DNA from: Acidimicrobiaceae bacterium | Lineage (GTDB): Bacteria > Actinomycetota > Acidimicrobiia > Acidimicrobiales > Poriferisodalaceae | NCBI GenBank assembly: GCA_905182565.1 | Contig: CAJJCB010000027.1 | Coordinates: 1-64,000 of the forward strand | DNA: 64,000 bases | Direction: 5' to 3' | In this document: one piece after another, positions 33,150 through 42,218 of the stretch | Position numbering within the stretch: the first letter of the stretch is position 1 | How the letters are laid out: each line of letters begins with the position of its first letter | Notes under the pieces: model-generated | Told to the model about the DNA's origin: nothing | Databases searched by the model: none | What the model saw: the letters and a program-made list of their open reading frames with translations, nothing else | Made by a program: the position numbers and the translations under genes

Positions 33150-34212
33150 CCCAATGATGAAAATCACTCCACCTTTCGAGTGGCTGCATGACCATATTCA
33201 GATAATTGACCAAACCTGTCTACCTGAAGAACTAAAACTACTAAAAATTACCGATAGCGAATCAGCCATACAAGCAATCAAGCGTCTTGCTATACGTGGT
33301 GCACCAGCGCTAGGAGCTTTCGGCGCCCTAGCCGTTGTGGTCGGACTGGACGAGATCAAGTCAACTAACCGCAAAGATGCAGAAGCACGACTATCCGAGC
33401 TCAGAGTTGCAATCGGCGATGCTCGACCCACAGCCGTCAACCTACGTTGGGCTGTTGATCGCGTCATTGATTTTGGGCTGAAATCCACCGGAGGTGTCAC
33501 CGAGATTAGGGAATCAATCCTCGCTGAAGCTCATAGAGTGGCCTCGGAAGATATGGCGGCATGCGCAGCTATCGGACTATTCGGAGCAGAACTACTTAAC
33601 GGACTTGAAAAAATCGGAACCCATTGCAATGCAGGGCGTTTAGCTACTGCAGGTATCGGAACTGCCTTAGCGCCCTTTTACACCAAGAAAAAAGCCGGCA
33701 AACCGATATCTGCTTTCGCAGCAGAAACTCGACCGCTGCTGCAAGGGGCACGTCTAACAGCTTGGGAACTGCAAGAAGCTGGGATAAACGTAACGGTTGT
33801 TCCAGATGGAGCTATGGCATCGATAATTTTGTCAAACCAACTAGATGCTTTTATCGTCGGAGCAGATCGAATCGCATCCAATGGTGATTCAGCGAACAAG
33901 ATCGGGACCGTCAGTCATGCTCTAGCTGCGAAAGAAGCAGGAATACCATTCTATGTCGCAGCGCCCACCTCGACGATTGATTTTTCTATAGAGACCGGAT
34001 CAGAAATCGAGATTGAACAACGAAGCCCTACTGAGGTGCACGCTATCAATGGACAACGATTCACCCCTCTCGGCGTTAGTGCTTTAAACCCGGCGTTCGA
34101 TGTAACACCCAGTCAACTTATCACAGCAATTATCACTGAAGTAGGTGTGTTACTGCCTCCATACAAGGACTCTATTACGAACGCTATTAATCTAGCTAGA
34201 AGGCAAAAATGA
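33136..34212 (+). CDS. mtnA: S-methyl-5-thioribose-1-phosphate isomerase
   Basis: A protein of about 358 residues that isomerises 5-methylthioribose 1-phosphate (or the 5-deoxy analogue) to the ribulose form. Motifs are RGAPALGAFGAL, HCNAGRLATAG (catalytic Cys), ETRPLLQGARLTAWEL, VPDGAMAS and VGADRIASNGDSANKIGT (catalytic Asp). AGGTG at 33122-33126 best suits the ATG at 33136. ATGs at 33118 and 33154 are alternatives. The gene overlaps upp and is coupled by ATGA to an aldolase/dehydrogenase fusion, not to mtnB/mtnC/mtnD of the usual methionine salvage route. Confidence 0.92.
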   Translation: MEPNNPMMKITPPFEWLHDHIQIIDQTCLPEELKLLKITDSESAIQAIKRLAIRGAPALGAFGALAVVVGLDEIKSTNRKDAEARLSELRVAIGDARPTAVNLRWAVDRVIDFGLKSTGGVTEIRESILAEAHRVASEDMAACAAIGLFGAELLNGLEKIGTHCNAGRLATAGIGTALAPFYTKKKAGKPISAFAAETRPLLQGARLTAWELQEAGINVTVVPDGAMASIILSNQLDAFIVGADRIASNGDSANKIGTVSHALAAKEAGIPFYVAAPTSTIDFSIETGSEIEIEQRSPTEVHAINGQRFTPLGVSALNPAFDVTPSQLITAIITEVGVLLPPYKDSITNAINLARRQK

Positions 34213-36188
34213 AAAATCTTTGGGATGACACAAGTGCCGAATTATGGACTGGAGATTTAGGTAAGTGTGTCTATGGCTCTCGGTTACTTGGATCAGACCC
34301 AGCCCTCGTTCTACACGGAGGTGGCAACACCTCGGTAAAAACCACCGGAGTTGATATTCATGGGGAAAATATCGAAATTCTTCATGTCAAAGGAAGTGGC
34401 TGGGATCTTGCAACTATCGAAGAAGCTGGCTTTGCACCCCTTCGACTTCAGCCGGTACAGAAACTAGCTGAACTTAATTCGCTTACAGATCTTGAGATGG
34501 TCAACCAACTCAGAATAAATCTCCTGGATGCCTCAGCACCGAACCCTTCGGTGGAAGCAATTTTGCACGCCTCACTTCCTTACACAGCTGTCCAGCACAC
34601 TCATGCAGATGCAGTCCTTGCCCTCACCAACAACGCGCGTAGCGAACAAATAATTCAAGACCTCTGGGGCGAAAAGGCTGTGGTAGTTCCTTACGTAATG
34701 CCTGGCTTCGATTTAGCAAAAGTCTGCGCCAGAGAATTCCAACGTCAAGTAAATAATGAAACCATCGCCATGGTCCTTATGAACCACGGAATATTTACTT
34801 TCGCCTCAACGACTAAAGAGGCATATGCCAACATGATTAACCTGATCACTGAAGCCGAGGAGTACCTACTTCAAAATTCTTCGATCGACATCACAGCATC
34901 TGTAGCTCACAAACTTCCCACGAATCGACTAACTGATGCCCAAGCTCATGCTGAGCTAAGGTCAAAGATTTCAGTTGCTGCTGGTAAGGCCCTACTCCTA
35001 GCACGCACTGATAACGAAGCATCCGATGCTTTCGCTCAGCGAACTGACCTCCACAAAATCGCTGAGCGAGGACCCGCCACCCCAGATCATATTATTAGAA
35101 CAAAACAGTTCCCGATGATCGGGCAAGACGTTCAAAAATTTGCGGAAAAATACCACGAATATTTTTTGAGAAATGCTGCTCGCTTCCCATCGGTAAATGA
35201 ACTTGATCCGGGACCCAGGGTCATTTTAGATTCGAGTCTTGGCTTATTGACAGCTGGCAATCGTGCAACAGATTGCCAAATAGCTTCCGACATATACCTC
35301 CACACTATTGACGTAATCACTGCCGCTGAGGGGCTAGGTGGCTTTGTTGCCCTTAACGAAGCAGATCTATTTGAGGTTGAATATTGGGAACTTGAACAAG
35401 CTAAGTTAAAAAAAGCAGGAGCAGCATTAACCCTGACAGGTGAGGTTGCCTTAGTCACAGGGGCGGCATCAGGTATAGGTCGAGCCTGCTGTAAATCCTT
35501 GTTGGATCAGGGAGCAGCTGTAATCGGGTTTGATTTAAACTCAGATGTTGACTCTATATTTAGTGGTGACGCCTGGCTAGGCTTAACCGGAAATATCACT
35601 GATCCAGACTCAATCAAGAGAGCTATAGACAAAGCGGTGCAAAAGTTTGGAGGCATAGACGTATTAGTAAATGCCGCAGGAATATTTGGTGAATCAGCTC
35701 CAATAGCATCGATTAATGATGATGAATGGAATAACACAATCAGCATCAACCTTGACGGAGTCCTAAACTTACTTAGAGCCTGTCATCCTTTTCTGAAACT
35801 TTCTTATAACGGTGGCCGAGTCGTTCTAATTGGTTCTAAGAATGTTATTGCTCCTGGGAAAAGCGCTGGAGCCTATTCAGCTTCTAAGGCAGCGGTAACT
35901 CAGCTCGGACGCGTCGCTGCTCTTGAATGGGCCGATGACGGCATCATTGTAAACACAATTCATCCAGATGGAGTCTTCGATACGGGTTTGTGGAATGACC
36001 AACTAATCAAAGAACGGGCAGCCAACTATGGATTGACATCTGAAGAATATCGAACCAGGAATCTCTTGGGACGAGAAATTACTAGTGCAGATATCGGTGC
36101 CTTGGTAACAGCTCTCAGTAGCCCCACGTTTTCAAAAATTACTGGTGCCCAAATAGCAGTTGATGGAGGAAGCGACCGCGTAATTTAG
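34209..36188 (+). CDS. Class II aldolase fused to short-chain dehydrogenase
   Basis: A 659-residue fusion. Residues about 15-400 are a class II (RhaD/FucA-like) aldolase with HGGGNTSVK (36-44), Glu116, the zinc ligands His130 and His132 (QHTHAD) and His193 (MNHGIF). Residues about 412-659 are an SDR with TGAASGIG (417-424), NAAGIFG and YSASKAA. Such proteins are known as bifunctional rhamnulose-1-phosphate aldolase/lactaldehyde dehydrogenases. Here the direct coupling to mtnA suggests cleavage of 5-methylthio- or 5-deoxyribulose 1-phosphate into DHAP and an aldehyde, with the SDR oxidising or reducing the aldehyde. This is inference from context. No rhamnose genes are nearby. Confidence 0.85.
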   Translation: MKNLWDDTSAELWTGDLGKCVYGSRLLGSDPALVLHGGGNTSVKTTGVDIHGENIEILHVKGSGWDLATIEEAGFAPLRLQPVQKLAELNSLTDLEMVNQLRINLLDASAPNPSVEAILHASLPYTAVQHTHADAVLALTNNARSEQIIQDLWGEKAVVVPYVMPGFDLAKVCAREFQRQVNNETIAMVLMNHGIFTFASTTKEAYANMINLITEAEEYLLQNSSIDITASVAHKLPTNRLTDAQAHAELRSKISVAAGKALLLARTDNEASDAFAQRTDLHKIAERGPATPDHIIRTKQFPMIGQDVQKFAEKYHEYFLRNAARFPSVNELDPGPRVILDSSLGLLTAGNRATDCQIASDIYLHTIDVITAAEGLGGFVALNEADLFEVEYWELEQAKLKKAGAALTLTGEVALVTGAASGIGRACCKSLLDQGAAVIGFDLNSDVDSIFSGDAWLGLTGNITDPDSIKRAIDKAVQKFGGIDVLVNAAGIFGESAPIASINDDEWNNTISINLDGVLNLLRACHPFLKLSYNGGRVVLIGSKNVIAPGKSAGAYSASKAAVTQLGRVAALEWADDGIIVNTIHPDGVFDTGLWNDQLIKERAANYGLTSEEYRTRNLLGREITSADIGALVTALSSPTFSKITGAQIAVDGGSDRVI

Positions 36189-36192
36189 CTAA

Positions 36193-36236
36193 CGGGTCAA
36201 ATTCTAGATCAGGTCATAGTAATAGAATTTGGCTCG
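36193..36236. terminator. Bidirectional hairpin between convergent genes
   Basis: Arms 36193-36206 and 36223-36236 pair over 14 positions (core CAAATTCTA/TAGAATTTG plus two G-U pairs in the outer part) with a 16-nt loop. It lies in the 61-nt space between the aldolase fusion and the convergent acidic protein gene and probably terminates both transcripts. The A/T-rich arms give only a partial U tract. Confidence 0.5.
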
Positions 36237-36249
36237 CCTGGTTAAACGC

Positions 36250-36876
36250 TCAACTGTCTTCAGCCCCACAAACAGCCGAAGCTACCTCCCAAAGATCAGC
36301 GTCTTTGAGATACTTACTGTAAGCAGTTGAAACACTATGGATAAATTCTTCTTCGTTTAAGGAGTGACGCTCAGAGAGTCTTCGAATTGTTTGTACATAC
36401 ATTTTCGTAAAGTTTTCATTAGTAGTCAGCGTCCGTAAGTTCTGCACAAGCCCATCAAGATTCATTACACACAGGAACACCGTCAAGGGACTCACAAAGG
36501 CTTCATCTACAGGAGTCAGTTCCGATTCGTCTACATTTGCGATTGGGCATGAGACTGATATTTTCCCGTACTTTTTCTCAAACTCTAAATCATTTTGGGA
36601 GCGCATCAAGATGAACGCCATCGTCTCCTCAACTACTAAACCAAACTCTAAGTTCGAATCGCTCCACATTCCAGATTCAGCCTCAACGTCAATCGCTACA
36701 AAACACCGATGCTCTGGATAAAAACCAATTGACATTTCTGCACCATTGTTAGCGGCAAGAAGTTCGTCTGCTTCAGGATGCGTCTCCCCGAGTAGCACAG
36801 TCAACCCAGAATCTGTTATTACCACCTCATCTACTGGAACGGTAAACAACTTTTCTTCTTCATCTGCATCTTTCAT
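36250..36876 (-). CDS. Hypothetical acidic cytoplasmic protein
   Basis: A 208-residue protein with no signal or membrane segment and a strongly acidic composition (many Glu/Asp, beginning KDADEEEKLF). The first two thirds look like mixed alpha/beta. The C-terminal third is helical (FTKMYVQTIRRLSERHSL) and ends in DLWEVASAVCG. The overall pattern is a little like YbjN or secretion-chaperone folds, but I cannot assign a family. It is convergent with the aldolase fusion and divergent from the LLM flavoprotein gene, with 175 nt between the starts. Confidence 0.6.
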   Translation of the reverse strand: MKDADEEEKLFTVPVDEVVITDSGLTVLLGETHPEADELLAANNGAEMSIGFYPEHRCFVAIDVEAESGMWSDSNLEFGLVVEETMAFILMRSQNDLEFEKKYGKISVSCPIANVDESELTPVDEAFVSPLTVFLCVMNLDGLVQNLRTLTTNENFTKMYVQTIRRLSERHSLNEEEFIHSVSTAYSKYLKDADLWEVASAVCGAEDS

Positions 36877-37051
36877 CGAGGACTGCTCTGAGCATGCTTA
36901 TACACAATGCTATTTTAGAGGGTAAGAAATGGTTTATGAACTTTTCCCGAAAGGAGAATTCGCTCCGTCTAATCGGAAAATGAATTTAGTACTTGCTAAC
37001 AACATACAAAATTTCCTGCACGTGACACAGCGACACAGTTAACTTGCTGTC

Positions 37052-38098
37052 ATGACTCCACCGTTACGCTTCGGCATCGTTCATGACTTTCGCTGCCCTC
37101 CGGGAAGCGAGATTTCGATGCCGCAGGTATACAGCGAGACCTTCGAACAGATCGAACACGCTGAGCAACTTGGGCTCGATCTCTGCTGGTTCACCGAACA
37201 TCACTTCATTGACGACGGATATTTACCTAACTTCGTTCCTGTTGCAGCGGCGGCAGCATCAAGAACCACCACTATGCGATTTTCAACAGATATCTGCCTT
37301 TTGCCGTTTAGACATCCCATTCGTCTCGCTGAGGACCTCGCAATTCTCGACAACATCTCTAATGGTCGAATGGAGCTGGGAGTGGGCATGGGTTATGCGA
37401 CGCATGAATTCCAAGGATTTGATATCCCAATAAGTCGTCGGGTTTCACTAACTGAAGAAGCCCTGCAGGTTCTCCAGCTGGCATGGGGCGGCGAAGCCTT
37501 TAATTTCGAAGGTAAACGCTATCGATTCTCAAACCTCCGGGTCACTCCAGATCCAGTTCAAGAAGGAGGACCGCCACTTTGGCTAGCCGCTACCAGCCCC
37601 GCCGGAGCCAAAAGGGCAGCTACGTTTGGAACCCACCTACTTCCACAGGGACCTAAGTCATTGACTATCGATCCCTGGAGAGAAGAAGTCGGAGACATCA
37701 GCGATCGTCGAGTTGGCTTAATCAGAGGGGTATTCGTTACTGATGATCCAGAGCGAGAATGGGCACCCATAGCTGCTGCAGAACGGTATCGACGAGATGT
37801 TTACGTGGGACTCATAAAAGCCAGTCAAGATCACAAATCAGAAATAGCAAGCAGATCAGAATCGTCAAAAGCGAGACGTCCCAGTCTTGTTGCAGATACT
37901 CCAATCCCGTTGAATCCCCTTGTATGGACAGTCGGCAATGCAGACCATTGTGTAGCTGAGTTGCAAGAACTCATTATTAGTAATGGCATAACTGACCTAG
38001 TAACTTGGGGCGGCCCTCCTGGCTTAGCTCCCTCAGTTATGAATGATTCCCTGACCAAATTCGCTCAGGACGTGATACCGCGTTTGCGGTCAGAATAA
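37052..38098 (+). CDS. LLM-class (luciferase-like) flavin-dependent oxidoreductase
   Basis: A 348-residue TIM-barrel flavin enzyme of the bacterial luciferase superfamily, using reduced FMN or F420. Characteristic segments are AEQLGLDLCWFTEHHF, the LLPFRHPIRLAEDLAILDNISNGRMELGVGMG block (substrate/flavin region) and PLWLAATSPAGAKRAA. The EHH and GRMELGVGMGY motifs favour an FMN-dependent monooxygenase-like member. No flavin reductase gene is adjacent. It may pair with the flavoprotein encoded 135 nt downstream. Substrate unknown. Confidence 0.85.
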   Translation: MTPPLRFGIVHDFRCPPGSEISMPQVYSETFEQIEHAEQLGLDLCWFTEHHFIDDGYLPNFVPVAAAAASRTTTMRFSTDICLLPFRHPIRLAEDLAILDNISNGRMELGVGMGYATHEFQGFDIPISRRVSLTEEALQVLQLAWGGEAFNFEGKRYRFSNLRVTPDPVQEGGPPLWLAATSPAGAKRAATFGTHLLPQGPKSLTIDPWREEVGDISDRRVGLIRGVFVTDDPEREWAPIAAAERYRRDVYVGLIKASQDHKSEIASRSESSKARRPSLVADTPIPLNPLVWTVGNADHCVAELQELIISNGITDLVTWGGPPGLAPSVMNDSLTKFAQDVIPRLRSE

Positions 38099-38233
38099 GA
38101 AAACAATCCCCAGATGAAAGTCATTACATCTGAGTTAACAGAAACTGTACTAACTGAGTTTGAATAGCTAGAGAGAAGTATCGCCTGGCCACGTCGTCTT
38201 CGCCAAAAGAGGTCTAGGAGATATCATATTCAG

Positions 38234-39673
38234 ATGGTCAAAAAGGTCGTTAGCGACTACTTAGTCATAGGAGCAGGCGCCATGGGTATGGCATTCACCG
38301 ATGTTCTCATCACTGAAACCGACGCAACTGTAACAATCGTCGATAAACACTTTGCTCCTGGCGGTCACTGGAATGACGCTTACCCATTCGTACGACTTCA
38401 CCAACCCTCATCATTTTATGGAGTGAATTCACGAGCCCTCGGAAAGAACACCAAAGACACCACAGGGCCAAACGCTGGCTTATATGAACTAGCATCGAAA
38501 ACTGAGCTAGTTACCTACTTTAATCGCGTAATGAATGAACAGTTTCTGCCAAGCGGTCGAGTTTGCTACTTACCAAATTCGGAATACATAGCTGATGGGT
38601 TAATCCGAGATATTACTTCTGGTGTCAAGACCAGGGTAGAAAACCAAAAAACTGTCGACGCGACATATATGAATGTCACGGTTCCGGCTGTTACAGCACC
38701 TAGCTACGAGATCGAGCAAGGAGTTCAATGCATTCCCCCAAACGAACTTCCGAACCTAACCAATGCCCCTGATGGTTACGTAGTTATTGGCGGAGGGAAG
38801 ACAGCCATAGATGCCTGTCTTTGGTTGCTTAATAACAATGTAAACCAAGAAAAAATTCTATGGATAAGACCTCGCGATCAATGGATTTTAGACCGGGCAT
38901 ATATCCAACCTGGACCAGAGTTCGCAGATCGTATATTGCTGCGCCAAGTCGAAACTTTTGAGATAGCTGCAGCATCGACATCGTTGAATCAAATGTTCAA
39001 TCAACTAGTTACACAAGGTATTCTGCTTCAGCTAGACGCTGCCATCCAGCCGACAATGTTTCGATGCTGCACGGTTACCGCACAGGAATTAGATCAGCTG
39101 CGTCAGATCCGGAATGTAATTCATGGTCATCGAGTTGAAAGAATAGAACTTGACAACCTAATACTTAATAATTCTATTCAGTCCACGAGCCCTGGCACCA
39201 TCTATATCGATTGCACCTCAAATGGTTTAGCTCGTCGCCCTGTTCGGCCGATCTTCGAAGGCAACCATTTGACCTTACAAACGGTGCGGACCTGTCAGCA
39301 AGTATTTAGTGCCGCTTTCATTGCCCACGTTGATGCCGCCTATGAAAACGAAGACACAAAAAATGAACTTTGCACCGTTGTCCCTCACCCTGATGACACA
39401 CTCGATTGGGTACGAACAACTATAGAAAATACACTCAACACGATTAAATGGAACAGCGATCCCGAGCTCAAAACCTGGCTTTCTCTTGCTCGCCTCGATG
39501 GCTTCAGCGGTCTCAGCGGAGAGTCATCTCGAACGCCTGAGCAGAGTCAGCTACTCCAACGGCTTTTCGATACGGCTCCCAGTGCAATCGAAAAACTCTC
39601 TGCCTATTTCAATGAGAACAGAAATGTGGCAGAGAAAACGCCCGACTATTGTTCAACAATTATTGATACATAA
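38234..39673 (+). CDS. FMO-like FAD/NAD(P)-binding protein, function unknown
   Basis: A 479-residue protein with two dinucleotide sites: GAGAMG (13-18) for FAD and GGGKTA near residue 187 for NAD(P). After the first site, PGGHWNDAYPFVRLHQPSSFYGV resembles the PGGxW...YP region of flavin monooxygenases. However, I do not see the FMO fingerprint (FxGxxxHxxxF/Y) between the two sites, so a monooxygenase assignment is uncertain. The C-terminal third (from about 370) is helical and unrecognised. It may be co-expressed with the LLM enzyme. Confidence 0.7.
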   Translation: MVKKVVSDYLVIGAGAMGMAFTDVLITETDATVTIVDKHFAPGGHWNDAYPFVRLHQPSSFYGVNSRALGKNTKDTTGPNAGLYELASKTELVTYFNRVMNEQFLPSGRVCYLPNSEYIADGLIRDITSGVKTRVENQKTVDATYMNVTVPAVTAPSYEIEQGVQCIPPNELPNLTNAPDGYVVIGGGKTAIDACLWLLNNNVNQEKILWIRPRDQWILDRAYIQPGPEFADRILLRQVETFEIAAASTSLNQMFNQLVTQGILLQLDAAIQPTMFRCCTVTAQELDQLRQIRNVIHGHRVERIELDNLILNNSIQSTSPGTIYIDCTSNGLARRPVRPIFEGNHLTLQTVRTCQQVFSAAFIAHVDAAYENEDTKNELCTVVPHPDDTLDWVRTTIENTLNTIKWNSDPELKTWLSLARLDGFSGLSGESSRTPEQSQLLQRLFDTAPSAIEKLSAYFNENRNVAEKTPDYCSTIIDT

Positions 39674-39708
39674 ATATTAGATAGGTTTAGATGCGCTCGT
39701 ATGATGAG

Positions 39709-41223
39709 TTAGCTCACGCCAACTCCGGCCATTAACAGACCTATCTGCTCTCGGTCTGCCTCAGCTGCGTCAAGGGTAGCTACGATTTTGCCTTCAAAAA
39801 GTACTGCAATGCGATCAGCCAGCCCTATTATCTCATCAAGCTCAGCAGATACTAGAAGAACCGCCGCTCCTTCATCGCGTTTTTTGACAATGCTCCTATG
39901 TATGAACTCAATCGCACCGATATCTATTCCGCGAGTAGGTTGGGCGGCGATCAAAAATTTAATTTCTCCGCTAAATTCGCGCCCCACAATTAATTTTTGT
40001 TTATTTCCTCCACTCAATGTTGCTACTGCCGTGTCTAAGCGTGGAGTCCGCACATCAAACTCGTTTACTACTTCTTTTGCATGACTAGTAATTGCCTTTC
40101 TTTGTAACAAGCCGCGCAAAGAAAAGGGTTTCCGATGATAGCGATTAATCATCGCATTTTCTTCAACCGAATAGACTCCGATTACTCCATGTTTTTCTCT
40201 ATCTTCGGGGATGTGACCTACACCTAAGCTTGCAATTTTTCGAGGGCTTGTGTTCGTAACAGCCCGGGCGCTAATTAATATTTCGCCCGCCTCAGAAGCA
40301 CGTAAACCCGTTATAGCTTCAACTAGCTCGCGCTGACCATTACCCTCTACACCCGCAATTCCTAGAATTTCTCCCTTTCGAACTTTTAGTGAAAGATTGT
40401 TGACCGCTCTTTGAGAACGATCATCATCAACTTCTAAATTTCGAACTTCAAGAACTACTTCTCCAGGTTGAGAAATAGTCTTGTCGACCCGAAGCAACAC
40501 ACTTCGCCCAACCATCATTTCTGCTAAAGCTGTTTCTGAACTAGCTGAAGGCGTCGTTGTACCCACAACTTGGCCATTACGAAGCACAACAATGTCATCT
40601 GCAATAGCTAATACCTCTCGTAATTTATGCGTTATAAATACTACGCCGACACCCCGTGTAGTTAGATCTCTCAGCACTTGGAGCAGGTGATCGGTCTCTT
40701 GTGGCGTCAGTACAGCCGTTGGTTCGTCTAGAATTAACACCTCAGCATTGCGATATAACGCTTTCAATATTTCAACTCTTTGCTGTGTCCCAACCGGGAG
40801 TTCTTCTACCAGAGCATCCGGATCAACATCTAAACTAAAGCGTGTAACTAATTCCAAAACTCTTTTTCTTGCTTCCGGCAAATCAACTAACCCAAGTTTT
40901 TTAGGTTCCGCTCCCAAAACAATATTTTCCACCACACTCATCGGCGGGACTAACTGAAAATGTTGATGAACCATTCCTATGCCACGTCGAATAGCATCAC
41001 TAGGACCCTGAAGATTAACAACTTCATCTTTTATGATTACGCTGCCTTCATCAGGTCGATACATGCCGAATAGCATGTTCACAAGAGTGCTTTTACCGGC
41101 TCCATTTTCCCCTAACAGGGCAAGAATCCGACCTGGTTTAAGTTCAATTGATACTTGGTTTGTGGCTAGTACACCGGGAAATCGTTTTGTAACACTTTGT
41201 GCTCCTATAAGAACATCTACCAT
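39709..41223 (-). CDS. nupA: Nucleoside/sugar ABC transporter ATP-binding protein (two ATPase domains)
   Basis: A 504-residue cytoplasmic ATPase with two fused ABC domains. The first has Walker A GENGAGKST (37-45), signature VGTQQRVEI and Walker B LILDEPTAVL. The second has a degenerate P-loop (GVEGNGQREL) but a canonical LSGGNKQK signature. This asymmetry is typical of the RbsA/NupO class working with BMP-type binding proteins. It ends a four-gene minus-strand operon, 2 nt after the second permease gene. Confidence 0.9.
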   Translation of the reverse strand: MVDVLIGAQSVTKRFPGVLATNQVSIELKPGRILALLGENGAGKSTLVNMLFGMYRPDEGSVIIKDEVVNLQGPSDAIRRGIGMVHQHFQLVPPMSVVENIVLGAEPKKLGLVDLPEARKRVLELVTRFSLDVDPDALVEELPVGTQQRVEILKALYRNAEVLILDEPTAVLTPQETDHLLQVLRDLTTRGVGVVFITHKLREVLAIADDIVVLRNGQVVGTTTPSASSETALAEMMVGRSVLLRVDKTISQPGEVVLEVRNLEVDDDRSQRAVNNLSLKVRKGEILGIAGVEGNGQRELVEAITGLRASEAGEILISARAVTNTSPRKIASLGVGHIPEDREKHGVIGVYSVEENAMINRYHRKPFSLRGLLQRKAITSHAKEVVNEFDVRTPRLDTAVATLSGGNKQKLIVGREFSGEIKFLIAAQPTRGIDIGAIEFIHRSIVKKRDEGAAVLLVSAELDEIIGLADRIAVLFEGKIVATLDAAEADREQIGLLMAGVGVS

Positions 41224-41225
41224 TT

Positions 41226-42218
41226 CTAACTCTTCTCGTAGGTCTGGCCTAAAGCAGCTGGGTCTCGCATTGAACCAAATAGCCCACTAAGCGCAACAAC
41301 CACAATTGTCACGACATAGGGCAGCATCCCCACAAACTGAGTTGGTATATCGAATGTACTATTTAGTTGAAACTGGTTTTGAAGTGCTGTGGCAAAGCCG
41401 AAAAAAAGAGCGGCGGCGTAGGCTCCAAATGGACTACGGCGACCAAAAATCATGACCGCTAAGGCTAAGAAACCTCTGCCTCCGGACATGTTCCGACTGA
41501 AAGCTCCTACAGCCTCGAGTGCTAGGTAAGCGCCCCCAAAACCAGCAAACCCTCCAGCCAACGTTGCATTGAAATAACGCAGGCGTAAAACTCTTATGCC
41601 GACAGTATCGGCTGCGCCGGGATGCTCCCCAATAGCTCTGGTTCTCATACCCCAAACGGAGCGAAACATAGCTATATGGACCAGGACTATCAAACAAATT
41701 GTTATGTAAGTCAGCAAGGGGCGGCTAAAAAATACTCGTCCGATTAGCGGGATATCGGCAAGAGAGCCCAACTCAATCGGTGAATATTTGCCTACTCCTA
41801 ATGAACGAGATCGATCATAAAAAAAAGAAGTTAAACCTACCGCTGCGATATTTATAACCGTGCCAGCGATTATCTGATCTACTTTAAGACCGACAGCCAT
41901 TGCCGCTAGAAGCCAACCTAGAACAAGTCCTGTTGCTATTCCTGCGAAAACACCTAACGCAAGCGATCCTGTTAACGAAGTAACTGTGAAGGCAGAAAAA
42001 GCAGCCATTAAGAACTGGCCTTCAATACCGATGTTTACGATCCCAGACCTCTCACATATCATTCCGCAAATAGCTCCGAGTACGAGCAATGTTGCAGCTC
42101 GAACGGTTCCGGCAAGTACAGCGGTAGTTTGCCCACTATTTATAGAGTAAAAACCAAATATAAGAGTAATTAGAACTGCTACTAGAACCCATAGGAAAGC
42201 TCGGCGTCGAGAAGTCAC
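41226..42218 (-). CDS. nupQ: Nucleoside ABC transporter permease
   Basis: A 330-residue inner-membrane permease of the BPD_transp_2 family, about eight to ten membrane segments. GMICERSGIVNIGIEGQFLM near residue 54 and AIGEHPGAADTVGI near 195 are signatures of the second permease of BMP-type nucleoside importers (YufQ/NupC-like). The start overlaps the other permease gene's stop by four bases. Confidence 0.88.
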   Translation of the reverse strand: MTSRRRAFLWVLVAVLITLIFGFYSINSGQTTAVLAGTVRAATLLVLGAICGMICERSGIVNIGIEGQFLMAAFSAFTVTSLTGSLALGVFAGIATGLVLGWLLAAMAVGLKVDQIIAGTVINIAAVGLTSFFYDRSRSLGVGKYSPIELGSLADIPLIGRVFFSRPLLTYITICLIVLVHIAMFRSVWGMRTRAIGEHPGAADTVGIRVLRLRYFNATLAGGFAGFGGAYLALEAVGAFSRNMSGGRGFLALAVMIFGRRSPFGAYAAALFFGFATALQNQFQLNSTFDIPTQFVGMLPYVVTIVVVALSGLFGSMRDPAALGQTYEKS

